From NCBI RefSeq assembly GCF_023023025.1, contig NZ_CP095481.1:3658001-3722000 (forward strand): a stretch of 64,000 nucleotides of DNA, in the 5' to 3' direction. This DNA comes from Amycolatopsis sp. WQ 127309. GTDB taxonomy: Bacteria > Actinomycetota > Actinomycetes > Mycobacteriales > Pseudonocardiaceae. Shown here piece after piece: positions 50,940-59,426 of this stretch. The notes under the pieces were generated by a model, which made no database searches, had not been told where the DNA came from, and saw only the letters and a list, made by a program, of their open reading frames with translations. The translations under genes and the position numbers were made by a program. The first letter of the stretch is position 1. Each line of letters opens with the position of its first letter.

Positions 50940-53442
50940 GACGCATCCGTTGGCGCGCAACCTTGACGACCCGGCCGCCGACGCGCCGCGCCAGCTCGGA
51001 CGGGCCGCCGTCGGCGAGGTACTCGCGGATCAGGTCGGTGTCGCGGCGCAGCATCGCCCGGCCGCGCACCGCCGGCGTCGTCACCAGGTCGGCCGACCCG
51101 GGCAGGCGATCGGCCGCCGGGCGCGGATCGCGGCAGAACTCGACCAGCGGCTTCAGCGCCTCCGGCCAGGCGTACCGCTGCGCCACCGCGGCGATCCGCT
51201 CGACGCAGCCGGCGGCGAACTCCTCGTCGTACAACGACTTTTCCAGCGCGTCGGCCAGCGCTCCGGCGTCCTCGGCCGGGACGACGACGCCGAGCTTCTC
51301 GGCCCGCACCAGGTCGGCGAACGAGTCGCCGTCGGTGGTGACGATCGGCAGCCCGGCCCACAGGTAGTCGAGCACCCGGGTGCGGAACGCGAACGTCGTC
51401 TCGACGTGCTCGTAGTGCGTGGTGACGCCGCAGTTCGCGTCCAGCAGCCAGTTCTGGCGCTCCTGGTAGGGCACCCACTGCTCGTTGAAGTAGACGTGCT
51501 TGTCCGTCAGCCCCAGCGAATCCGCCAGCCGGATCGTCCGCGCGCCGATGTCCATCTCGGCGACCTCGGGGTTCGGGTGCTTCATCCCGAGGAACACCAG
51601 CCGGACGTCACCGCGGCGGCGGCGCAGCTCGTCGACCGCGCGCACCAGCGTCAGCGGGTCGAACCAGCTGTACACCCCGCCGGCCCAGATCACGACGTGG
51701 TCGGTGCCGCCGATGCCCAGCGCCGAGCGGAGGCCCGGCCCGGTACGGGCGGGCGGTTCCGGCGACAGTCCGAAGGGGACGACCGCGAGCAGCGACTGCG
51801 TGGTCGGGTCGGCGTCGTAGAGGCGCGGTGAGAGGCGGCCGAGCGCGGCCAGGTGGCCGAGCCAGAAGTGGCGCTGCCGCTCGGACGCGCACAGGAAGAA
51901 GTCGCCGCGTTCGAGCTGCGCGTCGAGGACCTTCGTGACGCCGACCAGGTCCGCCGCGCGCTTGTCGTCGGCGACGCCCTTGCCCTGCTCCAGCAGTTCG
52001 AGGTGCATCGGGTCGTAGAGGTCGGCGACGACGATCTTGCCCGAATGCTGCTTCTTCAGCGACGGCGCGAGTTCGAGCACGTGGCCCTGCAGCACGACGA
52101 CGTCGGCCCAGACGATCGGCGCTTCCAGCTCGTGACGCTTGCCGGCGCTGACCCGGAACGGCGCGGGCGGCGGCGTGGCCAGCGGGTTCGTCGTGACGAG
52201 GTGGACGTCGTGCTCGGCCGACAGCGCGAGCGCGATGTTCCAGGCGCGGATCGCCGGGCCGGCCATCCGCTCGGTGAGCGCGTCGCCGGTGATCACCAGG
52301 ATCCTGCGGCGCTGCCCGAACGCCTTCTCGATGCCGAACGCCTCGACGAGGATGTCGTGCGCGGCGAGGTAGCGCGGCAGCGGGTACGCGGGCTCCAACG
52401 CCTTGCGCAGCAAGGGAAGCAGGTCCGCGTCGGTGCGCACGCGGGCGGCCTGCTCGACGGCGCGGGACTCCGCCAGCGACGGCAGCAGCTCGACGAACTG
52501 GTCGATCGCGAGGATCCCGGCCAGCGTCGTCCGCGGGATCGCGACGTCGCCGGACTCGATCGGGCCGACGCCCTGCTCGAGGTCGAGCTGGGTCGCGTCG
52601 AGGTCGCCGCGCGCGGTGGCCCGGCGGACGGCCAGCGCGAGGGCCGCCGGCAGCGCCTTGACCAGGGTCTCGTCGGAGAGGTTCTTGTACAGCGCGGCCA
52701 GGGCGTTGCGCTCCAGCAGGAAGGTCTCGCGGCCGGTCTCCGGCGCGTCGACCGAGGCCATCGTGCCGTGGTGGCGGTGGTAGGTCAGCGACTCCGGCAC
52801 GTACCGGACGCGCCAGCCGCGCAGGTTGAGCCGCCAGCCGAGGTCGACGTCCTCGTAGAACATGAAGAACCGCTCGTCGAAGCCACCGACCTCGGCGAAC
52901 ACGCTCGCGCGGACGAACAGCGCAGAGCCGGTGCCGAACAGGACGTCCTTCGCGACCTCGTGCTCGGCGGCCGGGACGTCGGCCAGCGGGCTGCCCGCGT
53001 GGCGCTTGTAGCCCATGCCGAACCAGGTCAGGCCGCCGTCGACGAAGTCGGTGCCGGTGCCGTCCCAGTCGAGGACCTTGCTGGCCACGGCGGCGACGCG
53101 CGGTTGCGCGCGCAGCTCGGCGACGGCGGCGGCGACCCAGCCGGGCGCCGGGCGCGCGTCGTTGTTGAGGAAGGCGACGACCGTGCCCTTGGCGTGGCGC
53201 GCCCCGAGGTTGCAGCCGCCGGCGAACCCGGTGTTGCGCCCGGCCTCGATGACCCGCGCGCCGGGGACGGCCTCGCGGATGCGCGCGGCGTCGGCGCTGC
53301 CCGGGGTGTTCTCGACGCAGATCAGCTCGAGGTCGGCGTAGTCGTGGTCGGCGAGCGCACGCAGGCAGGTGATCGTGTCGTCGGCGCCGTGGTAGTTGAC
53401 CACGACCACCGAGACGAGCGGTTGCTGTTCCCCCTGCGCCAA
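50932..53442 (-). CDS. Two-domain glycosyltransferase: GT2 fused to GT4-like
   Basis: 836 residues. The N-terminal GT2 domain (about 8-250) has VSVVVVNYHGADDTITCLRAL, FLNNDARPAPG (the DxD-like NDA) and FDERFFMFYEDVDLGWRL. A linker to about 385 follows, then a GT4-type C-terminal domain (about 385-760): ILVITGDALTERMAGPAIRAW, VWADVVVLQGHVLEL and VLDYLWAGLPIVTTDGDSFADLVR. TTG 53442 is chosen, with AAGGAG seven bases upstream. Two active sites on one chain suggest that two sugars are added one after the other. The next gene overlaps its stop. Confidence 0.9.
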   Translation of the reverse strand: MAQGEQQPLVSVVVVNYHGADDTITCLRALADHDYADLELICVENTPGSADAARIREAVPGARVIEAGRNTGFAGGCNLGARHAKGTVVAFLNNDARPAPGWVAAAVAELRAQPRVAAVASKVLDWDGTGTDFVDGGLTWFGMGYKRHAGSPLADVPAAEHEVAKDVLFGTGSALFVRASVFAEVGGFDERFFMFYEDVDLGWRLNLRGWRVRYVPESLTYHRHHGTMASVDAPETGRETFLLERNALAALYKNLSDETLVKALPAALALAVRRATARGDLDATQLDLEQGVGPIESGDVAIPRTTLAGILAIDQFVELLPSLAESRAVEQAARVRTDADLLPLLRKALEPAYPLPRYLAAHDILVEAFGIEKAFGQRRRILVITGDALTERMAGPAIRAWNIALALSAEHDVHLVTTNPLATPPPAPFRVSAGKRHELEAPIVWADVVVLQGHVLELAPSLKKQHSGKIVVADLYDPMHLELLEQGKGVADDKRAADLVGVTKVLDAQLERGDFFLCASERQRHFWLGHLAALGRLSPRLYDADPTTQSLLAVVPFGLSPEPPARTGPGLRSALGIGGTDHVVIWAGGVYSWFDPLTLVRAVDELRRRRGDVRLVFLGMKHPNPEVAEMDIGARTIRLADSLGLTDKHVYFNEQWVPYQERQNWLLDANCGVTTHYEHVETTFAFRTRVLDYLWAGLPIVTTDGDSFADLVRAEKLGVVVPAEDAGALADALEKSLYDEEFAAGCVERIAAVAQRYAWPEALKPLVEFCRDPRPAADRLPGSADLVTTPAVRGRAMLRRDTDLIREYLADGGPSELARRVGGRVVKVARQRMRRG

Positions 53443-53472
53443 AGCCAGCTCCTTCGTCGGATTGGCCTCAGC

Positions 53473-54396
53473 TTAAAGGCCAGCCCATGCCTCCCAGACC
53501 GCGCCTCGGCCCAGTGCCGCGCGACGGCCGATCCGGCGCCGGGCCAGCAGCGTCGCCGGCAACCGCGCGCCGACCTCGGCCAGGACCCGGCAGCGCAGGC
53601 CGAACCGGAAGTTCGCCGCGGCCGGGCGGCCCCGCAGCGGCAGCACCGCTGTCAACACGGCGAACCGGGCCACCTGGTTCAGTGCGACCCCGCGGGGGGC
53701 GCAGCGCAGCAGCATGAGCAGCCGGTTGCGTTCGTTCCAGCGGTGGAACGGCACCGAGCCGAGTTTGCTGCTGACGCCGTGGGCGTGCCGGACCCGGGCG
53801 GCCGGCGCCGCGACGACGTCCCACCCGGCCAGCCGCAGCCGCCACGCCGTGTCGGTGTCCTCGTAATAGCAGAAGAACCCCGCCGGGACGCCGCCCACGG
53901 CACGCAGGGCGTCGACGCGCAGCAGCGCCGCGCCGCCGCAGAAGCCGAAGACCTCGCCCGTGGGCTCGGTGAGGTCGGCGCCGTGGCCGTCGGCGGTCAG
54001 CCGCACCCCGGCGGACTGCACGGTGCCGCCGGGCAGCACGAGCAGCGCCGTCGCGGCGGCGGCCAGCGGCGACTTCCCGAGCGTGTCTTCGAGGGTTTCC
54101 AGCCAGCCGGGCTCGGGTTCGGCGTCGTCGTTGAGCCACGCCACCAACGGCGTCTCGAGCTGCTTCACGGCGACGGCGAGCGCGCCCGCGTAGCCGGTGT
54201 TGCGGGGGAGACGCAGCACTCGCGGCTTGCTCGGGTGCGCCGCGAGCAGCGCGGCCGTCCCGTCGTCGGAGGCGTTGTCCACCACGAGCGTCCGATGTGG
54301 ACGCGTCTGCGCGGCGAGCGCGTCGAGGCAGGCGGTGACGTGCCCGGCGCCCCGCCAGGTCACGACTACCACCGTGGTGGCGGGATTCGGCGTCAC
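53473..54396 (-). CDS. GT2-family glycosyltransferase (rhamnosyltransferase-like)
   Basis: 307 residues. VVVVTWRGAGHVTACLDAL, VDNASDDGTAALL, WLNDDAEPEPGWLE (DxD-like) and FFCYYEDTDTAWRL with RLAGWDVVAAPAARVRHAHG, in the WbbL-like rhamnosyltransferase subgroup. GTG 54396 is chosen; an antisense-derived extension to 55275 overlaps the next gene and is not credible. It starts 18 bases from the divergent GT4 gene at 54415 and ends 31 bases ahead of the fusion gene. Confidence 0.9.
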   Translation of the reverse strand: MTPNPATTVVVVTWRGAGHVTACLDALAAQTRPHRTLVVDNASDDGTAALLAAHPSKPRVLRLPRNTGYAGALAVAVKQLETPLVAWLNDDAEPEPGWLETLEDTLGKSPLAAAATALLVLPGGTVQSAGVRLTADGHGADLTEPTGEVFGFCGGAALLRVDALRAVGGVPAGFFCYYEDTDTAWRLRLAGWDVVAAPAARVRHAHGVSSKLGSVPFHRWNERNRLLMLLRCAPRGVALNQVARFAVLTAVLPLRGRPAAANFRFGLRCRVLAEVGARLPATLLARRRIGRRAALGRGAVWEAWAGL

Positions 54397-54414
54397 GTCC
54401 CGCACAATAGCCGC

Positions 54415-55491
54415 GTGCCCGAACTGGTCGTGCTCGCCGAGCAGCTCCTCGCGCCCGTGCCCGGTGGCACCGGGCGCTACACGGCCGAGCTGCTCCCCGC
54501 GCTCGCGCGGACCGCGCCGCCGGGCTGGACGGTGTCCAGCGTCGTCGCGCGGCACGCCGACGTCGGCGCGGCCGAGCTCGACGGCGTCGAGGGCCCGCGG
54601 GTGCTGGGGCTTCCGCCGCGGGCGCTGATCGGCGTCTGGCAGCTGGGGATCCCCTGGTGGCCGGGTGGCGACGCGGTGCACGCGCCGACGCCGTTCGCGC
54701 CGCCGCGCACGCCGGCCGGGCGGACGCTGAGCGTGACCGTGCACGACACCGTGCCGTGGACCCACCCCGAGACGCTCACCGCGCGTGGCGTCAGCTGGCA
54801 CCGGTCGATGATCGCGCGGGCCGCGCGCCGCGCGTCCGGGCTGGTCGTGCCGACGCGGGCGGTCGCCGACGAGCTGGCGGTGCTGGTCGACGTCGACGTC
54901 CCGGTGCACGTGGTCCCGCACGGCGTGCGCGTCCCGGCGGGGGACGCGCCGCTGGACCTGCCCGCGCGGTACGTGCTGGCCGTCGGCACGATCGAGCCGC
55001 GCAAGGGCATCGACGTGCTGATCGACGCCGTCGCCGCGCTGGACGACACGGTGCTCGTGCTCGCCGGGCAGCCGGGCTGGGGCGGCGTCGACCCGGTCGC
55101 GCTGGCCGTGGAGCGGGGGTTGCCGCCGGAGCGGCTGCGGGTGCTGGGGAAGGTGCCGGACGCCGAGCTGGCGACCGCGCTGCGCGGGGCGAGCGTGCTG
55201 GCCGTGCCGAGCCTCGCCGAGGGCTTCGGGCTGGGCCTGCTGGAGGCGATGGCGGCCGGCGTCCCGGTGGTGCACACGGACGTCCCGGCCCTGGTCGAGG
55301 TGGCGGGCGGCGCGGGCGTCACGGTCCCGCGCGGCGACGCGGCGGCCCTGACGAAAGCCCTGCGCGAGGTCCTCGGTTCACCCGAGCGGGCCGCCGAGCT
55401 GACCCGATCGGGGCGTGACCGCGCGAAGTCGTTCACGTGGCGTCGCGCCGCGGAAGCCGTCTGGGCCATCCACCGCCGCGGGCGTAGCTAG
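54415..55491 (+). CDS. GT4-family glycosyltransferase 2
   Basis: 358 residues from GTG 54415. VLAEQLLAPVPGGTGRYTAEL, VHAPTPFAPP, TVHDTVPWTHPETL, YVLAVGTIEPRKGIDVLI, VPSLAEGFGLGLLEAMAAGVPVV (E-x7-E). It is related to GT4 enzymes 1 and 3 in this cluster (shared GxGRYxxxL and PRKG motifs). Start codons of this and the divergent GT2 gene are only 18 bases apart, so the mRNAs probably lack leaders or start in each other's coding region. Confidence 0.9.
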   Translation: MPELVVLAEQLLAPVPGGTGRYTAELLPALARTAPPGWTVSSVVARHADVGAAELDGVEGPRVLGLPPRALIGVWQLGIPWWPGGDAVHAPTPFAPPRTPAGRTLSVTVHDTVPWTHPETLTARGVSWHRSMIARAARRASGLVVPTRAVADELAVLVDVDVPVHVVPHGVRVPAGDAPLDLPARYVLAVGTIEPRKGIDVLIDAVAALDDTVLVLAGQPGWGGVDPVALAVERGLPPERLRVLGKVPDAELATALRGASVLAVPSLAEGFGLGLLEAMAAGVPVVHTDVPALVEVAGGAGVTVPRGDAAALTKALREVLGSPERAAELTRSGRDRAKSFTWRRAAEAVWAIHRRGRS

Positions 55492-55544
55492 CGGGTTTGC
55501 CAGTTCCCCACCATGACGCAGCGTCGCCGCCGTACCCTACGGGG

Positions 55545-56693
55545 GTGAGCGATGATCCCCGGGTCCTGATCGACGCGACCGCGGTGCCCGCGGACCGCGG
55601 CGGGGTGGGCCGGTACGTGGATTCGCTCGTCGCCGCGCTGGACGCGGACGGGGCTCGCATCGCCGTCGTCTGCCAGCCGCGGGACCTGCAGCTCTACGAC
55701 CGGCTGGCGCCGAGGTCACGCATCGTGCCCGCGTCGCCGTCGACGACCACCCGCACCGCGCGGCTGACCTGGGAGCAGGCGACCCTGCCCCGGCTGGTGC
55801 GCCGCCTCGGCGCGGACGTCGTCCACTCGCCCCACTACACGATGCCGCTGGCGACGTCGGCCGCTTCGGTCGTCACGCTGCACGACGCGACGTTCTTCAC
55901 CGACGCCGTCCTGCACTCGTCGGTGAAGGCCCGCTTCTTCCGCGCGTGGACGGCGACGGCGCTGCGCCGCGCGACGCTGTGCGTGGTCCCGTCGGCGGCG
56001 ACGGCCGCGGAGCTGGCCCGCGTCAGCCCGGTGCGGCACGCGTCGGTGGAGGTCATCCACCACGGCGTCGACACGGAGCGTTTCCACCCGCCGTCCCCGG
56101 CGGAGGTCCTCGCCGCGCGCACGGCCGTCGGCCTGGGCCGGACGCCGTACGTGGCGTTCCTCGGGGCGCTGGAGCCACGCAAGAACGTCCCGGCGCTGAT
56201 CCGCGGGTTCGCCCGCGCGGTAGCCGGGCGGGCTGACGCCCCGGCGCTGGTCCTGGCGGGCCAGCCGGGCTGGGACACGCAGGTCGAGCGCGCACTGGAC
56301 GCCGTCCCGCACCGCCTGCGCGTGATCCGCGCGGGCTACCTGCCGTTCGGCACGCTGGCGGGCTTCCTGGGCGGGTCGTCGCTGGTCGCGTACCCGTCAC
56401 TGGGCGAGGGCTTCGGCTTGCCGGTGCTGGAGGCGATGGCGTGCGGCGCCTGCGTCCTGACGACGCGCAGGCTGTCGCTCCCGGAGGTAGGCGGCGACGC
56501 GGTGGCGTACTGCGGAGTGGGCGCGGGCGACGTCGCGGCGGCGATCTCGGAACTCCTGTCGGACCCGGGCCGCCGCTCGGAACTCGCGACGGCGGCCCAG
56601 CAGCGAGCCAAGGAGTTCTCGTGGGCGACCACCGCGGAACGACACCGGGAGGCGTACGCCAAGGCCTGGTCCCGCCACCTCCGCACCCGCTGA
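55545..56693 (+). CDS. GT4-family glycosyltransferase 3
   Basis: 382 residues from GTG 55545. VLIDATAVPADRGGVGRYVDSL, HSPHYTMPLATSAASVVTLHDATFF, YVAFLGALEPRKNVPALI and YPSLGEGFGLPVLEAMACGACVLTT carry the GT-B nucleotide-sugar motif. It lies 53 bases after GT4 enzyme 2 and shares its strand. EPRKNVPALI suggests a mannosyl/rhamnosyl-type enzyme; donor not known. A perfect hairpin follows at 56711. Confidence 0.9.
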   Translation: MSDDPRVLIDATAVPADRGGVGRYVDSLVAALDADGARIAVVCQPRDLQLYDRLAPRSRIVPASPSTTTRTARLTWEQATLPRLVRRLGADVVHSPHYTMPLATSAASVVTLHDATFFTDAVLHSSVKARFFRAWTATALRRATLCVVPSAATAAELARVSPVRHASVEVIHHGVDTERFHPPSPAEVLAARTAVGLGRTPYVAFLGALEPRKNVPALIRGFARAVAGRADAPALVLAGQPGWDTQVERALDAVPHRLRVIRAGYLPFGTLAGFLGGSSLVAYPSLGEGFGLPVLEAMACGACVLTTRRLSLPEVGGDAVAYCGVGAGDVAAAISELLSDPGRRSELATAAQQRAKEFSWATTAERHREAYAKAWSRHLRTR

Positions 56694-56710
56694 CCGCGTG
56701 TACCCAGACC

Positions 56711-56728
56711 GTCGGCTCGTGAGCCGAC
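56711..56728. terminator. Perfect hairpin downstream of the GT4 cluster
   Basis: GTCGGCT-CGTG-AGCCGAC has perfect 7-base arms and a 4-base loop, 18 bases after the stop codon at 56693. No T-run follows. It could end GT4 transcription or be a site for wbbL control; the wbbL start lies about 117 bases downstream. Confidence 0.55.
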
Positions 56729-56844
56729 CCTCCAAGCACGCGTGTCGACCTCCTGATCACGCGAGCCGGCCCGCTAGCTTCTCTCACCTTGCTCCTGGCC
56801 CGGGGCACCCGCTTCACGCTCGGTGACGCGTGGACAATGGCCGG

Positions 56845-57705
56845 GTGACTGAGGACTCCCGCTATGGCGATGACGTCGGCGTCGTGACCGTGACCTACTT
56901 CTCCGAGGACACCATCGAGCGGTTCCTCGACACCCTCGAGAAGGCCACCGAGCGCGACGTCAAGGTGGTCGTCGCGGACAACGCTTCCGTCGAGGGGGCC
57001 ATCGAGGAGGTCACGCGGCCGCGGGCCAACGTGCAGCTGCTCGACATCGGGGAGAACGTCGGCTACGGGACCGCCGCCAACCGCGGCGTCGCCGAGCTCG
57101 ACGACCGGTACGGCTGGGTCGTCGTCGTCAACCCCGACCTCGAATGGGAGCCCGGCTCGCTCGACGCGCTGCTCGACGTCGCCGCGCGGTGGCCGCGCGG
57201 GGGTGCGTTCGGGCCGCTGATCCACGACCTCGACGGCACCGTCTACCCGTCGGCGCGGCTGCTGCCCTCGTTCGGCCGGGGCATCGGGCACGCCGCGTTC
57301 GCCAAGGTCTGGCCGGCCAACCCCTGGACCAGGCAGTACCGGCAGGAGACCGGCACGCCGGTCGAGCGCGTCGCGGGCTGGCTGTCCGGCTCGTGCCAGC
57401 TGCTGCGCCGGGAGGCGTTCGACTCCGTCAGCGGCTTCGACACGCGCTACTTCATGTACTTCGAGGACGTCGACCTCGGCGACCGGCTGGCCAAGGCGGG
57501 CTGGCAGAACGTCTACGCGCCGTCGGCGAGCGTGATGCACGAAGGCGGGCACTCGACGTCGCAGGCGTCGGAGAAGATGCTGAAAGCCCACCACGACAGC
57601 GCCTACCGCTACCTCGCCGACCGCCACCGGGGTCTCGCCTGGAAGCCGGTCCTGGCCGCCGTGAAGCTCGGCCTCAAGCTCCGCTTGAAGCTCGAGACCC
57701 GCTAG
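56845..57705 (+). CDS. wbbL: N-acetylglucosaminyl-diphospho-decaprenol L-rhamnosyltransferase WbbL
   Basis: 286 residues (287 codons); GTG 56845 or the in-frame GTG 56830. VGVVTVTYFSEDTIERFLD, VVVADNASVEGAI, NVGYGTAANRGVAEL, VVVVNPDLEWEPGSL (DxD region), FGPLIHDLDG and DTRYFMYFEDVDLGDRL match mycobacterial WbbL. It adds rhamnose from dTDP-Rha to GlcNAc-PP-decaprenol, starting the linker of arabinogalactan to peptidoglycan. manB lies downstream, as in Rv3265c-Rv3264c. Its end overlaps the convergent gene by four bases. Confidence 0.92.
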   Translation: MTEDSRYGDDVGVVTVTYFSEDTIERFLDTLEKATERDVKVVVADNASVEGAIEEVTRPRANVQLLDIGENVGYGTAANRGVAELDDRYGWVVVVNPDLEWEPGSLDALLDVAARWPRGGAFGPLIHDLDGTVYPSARLLPSFGRGIGHAAFAKVWPANPWTRQYRQETGTPVERVAGWLSGSCQLLRREAFDSVSGFDTRYFMYFEDVDLGDRLAKAGWQNVYAPSASVMHEGGHSTSQASEKMLKAHHDSAYRYLADRHRGLAWKPVLAAVKLGLKLRLKLETR

Positions 57706-58193
57706 ATCCCGTCGAGCCGGCGGGACAGGTCGGATCGGCCGTTGTTCTGCGTCACCGTCGGCACCAGGCCGGTGTCCTCCGGATCGGGCTCCTTCAGCGG
57801 GCTCGTGATCGGCTCGGCCTGGGGCCGGCGGGCGAGCGGCGTCGTGACCGGGGTCTTCAACGGCGTCGTCGGCGACGGCGTGCTCAGCGGCGTGGTCACC
57901 TGCTGGCGCCGCGCGCCCGCGACGCTGGCGACGCCCGTGGCGCCGGAGGCCTCCAGCCGCCGGGTCGGCGGCTTGCCGGCCAGCGGGTGGTCGTTCTCCT
58001 CGATCAGCGACGCCGGCAGCTGCGTGGTCGTGTCCGGGTCCTGGCTTCTGTCGAGGCCGTCGATGGCGGCACGCGGTATCTGCTGCGTGTTCGAGGCGTC
58101 CATGGGCGAAATGGCGCTGTCCGGCGTCACCACGAACACACCACGCGCCTGGGCTCGTGCGAGCAGGGCGTCCGCCCGATCGCGGGGGTCCAT
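57702..58193 (-). CDS. Hypothetical protein with TTPL repeats
   Basis: 163 residues from ATG 58193: MDPRDRADALLARAQARGVF, then a polar, disordered middle. The C-terminal part repeats the unit (T/S)(T/S)PL four times (TTPLSTP, TTPLKTP, TTPLARR, TSPLKEP). No domain or signal peptide, so it is cytoplasmic and unfolded. It sits convergent to wbbL and divergent to manB in an otherwise dense cluster. The Thr-Pro steps could be targets of Ser/Thr protein kinases; this is only a suggestion. Confidence 0.65.
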   Translation of the reverse strand: MDPRDRADALLARAQARGVFVVTPDSAISPMDASNTQQIPRAAIDGLDRSQDPDTTTQLPASLIEENDHPLAGKPPTRRLEASGATGVASVAGARRQQVTTPLSTPSPTTPLKTPVTTPLARRPQAEPITSPLKEPDPEDTGLVPTVTQNNGRSDLSRRLDGI

Positions 58194-58334
58194 CCCCTCG
58201 GCCTCCCGACTGACCCGGGGCCCTCTGGGGAAAGGCCCGCTAGTTTCCTGTCTAGGGTAGGCCCTCCGGGCGACCTCCGTCAGGGTTTCCCGCGGCTTGT
58301 CGCTCAGCGGTGCGTGATACAGGAGGAGATTTCC

Positions 58335-59423
58335 GTGACGTCCGAGGTCCGAACCGGCGCTGTCGACGCCGTCGTGCTGGTCGGGGGCAAGGGCACCCGG
58401 CTGCGGCCGCTCACCCTGTCGGCGCCGAAGCCGATGCTCCCGACAGCCGGGACGCCCTACCTGAGCCACCTGTTCTCCCGCATCCGTGAGGCCGGGATCA
58501 GGCACGTCGTGCTGGGGACGAGCTACCGGGCGGAGGTGTTCGAGGAGTACTTCGGCGACGGCGAGGCGATCGGGCTGGAGCTGGAGTACGTCGTCGAGGA
58601 GGAGCCGCTCGACACGGCCGGCGCCATCCGCAACGTCTACGACAAGCTGCGCGCCGACCACGTGATCGTCTTCAACGGCGACATCATCTCCGGCTCGGAC
58701 CTCGGCGAGCAGCTGCGCGTGCACCACGACACCGGCGCCGACGTCACGCTGCACCTGCAGCGCGTCCCGGACCCGAGCCGGTTCGGCTCGGTGCCCACCG
58801 ACGAAACCGGGCGTGTGCAGGCGTTCCTCGAGAAGACGCCGAACCCGCTGACCGACCAGATCAACGCCGGCTGCTACGTCTTCCGCCGCCCGGTGATCGA
58901 GTCGATCCCGACCGGGCGCCGCGTCTCGGTGGAGCGCGAGACGTTCCCCGGCCTGCTGGAGCAGGGCGCGCACATCCACGGGTTCGTCGACGCGTCCTAC
59001 TGGCTGGACGTCGGCACGCCCGAAGCGTTCGTCCGCGGCTCGGCCGACCTGGTCCGGGGCATCGCGCCGACGTCGGCGCTGCCCGGCCGGACCGGTGAGT
59101 TCCTGGTCCTCGACGGCGCTTCGGTGGCCGAGGACGCCGAGCTGTCCGGTGGTTCGACCATCGGCGTCGCCGCCGTCGTCGGCTCGGGCGCGCGGATCGA
59201 CGGCTCGGTCCTGTTCGACGGCGCGGCCGTCTCCGAAGGCGCGATCGTCGAGAACTCGGTGCTCGGGCACGGTGCGCGCGTCGGCGCCGGCGCGGTGCTG
59301 CGCGGCGTGGTGGTGGGCGACGGCGCGTCCGTCGGTGCCGGCTGCGAGCTGCTCGACGGCGCCCGGATCTGGCCCGACGTCGTGCTCCCCGACGGATCCG
59401 TGCGCTTCTCGAGCGACGCGTAG
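58335..59423 (+). CDS. manB: Mannose-1-phosphate guanylyltransferase (ManB/ManC-like)
   Basis: 362 residues from GTG 58335, with a strong AGGAGGAG seven bases upstream. N-terminal nucleotidyltransferase: AVVLVGGKGTRLRPLTLSAPKPM, HVIVFNGDIISG and FGSVPTDETGRV. The C-terminal left-handed helix repeats begin near residue 255 (LSGGSTIGVAAVVGSGARIDGSV). It makes GDP-mannose from mannose-1-phosphate and GTP; GDP-mannose feeds the polyprenyl-phosphate-mannose used by GT87 enzymes. The M. tuberculosis ManB (Rv3264c) is a similar size and place. Confidence 0.93.
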   Translation: MTSEVRTGAVDAVVLVGGKGTRLRPLTLSAPKPMLPTAGTPYLSHLFSRIREAGIRHVVLGTSYRAEVFEEYFGDGEAIGLELEYVVEEEPLDTAGAIRNVYDKLRADHVIVFNGDIISGSDLGEQLRVHHDTGADVTLHLQRVPDPSRFGSVPTDETGRVQAFLEKTPNPLTDQINAGCYVFRRPVIESIPTGRRVSVERETFPGLLEQGAHIHGFVDASYWLDVGTPEAFVRGSADLVRGIAPTSALPGRTGEFLVLDGASVAEDAELSGGSTIGVAAVVGSGARIDGSVLFDGAAVSEGAIVENSVLGHGARVGAGAVLRGVVVGDGASVGAGCELLDGARIWPDVVLPDGSVRFSSDA

Positions 59424-59426
59424 CCG

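Noticed and set aside
51853..54414. Open frame on the + strand upstream of GT4 gene 2
   Set aside because: It lies antisense to the GT2-GT4 fusion and the GT2 gene; the real + strand gene starts at GTG 54415.
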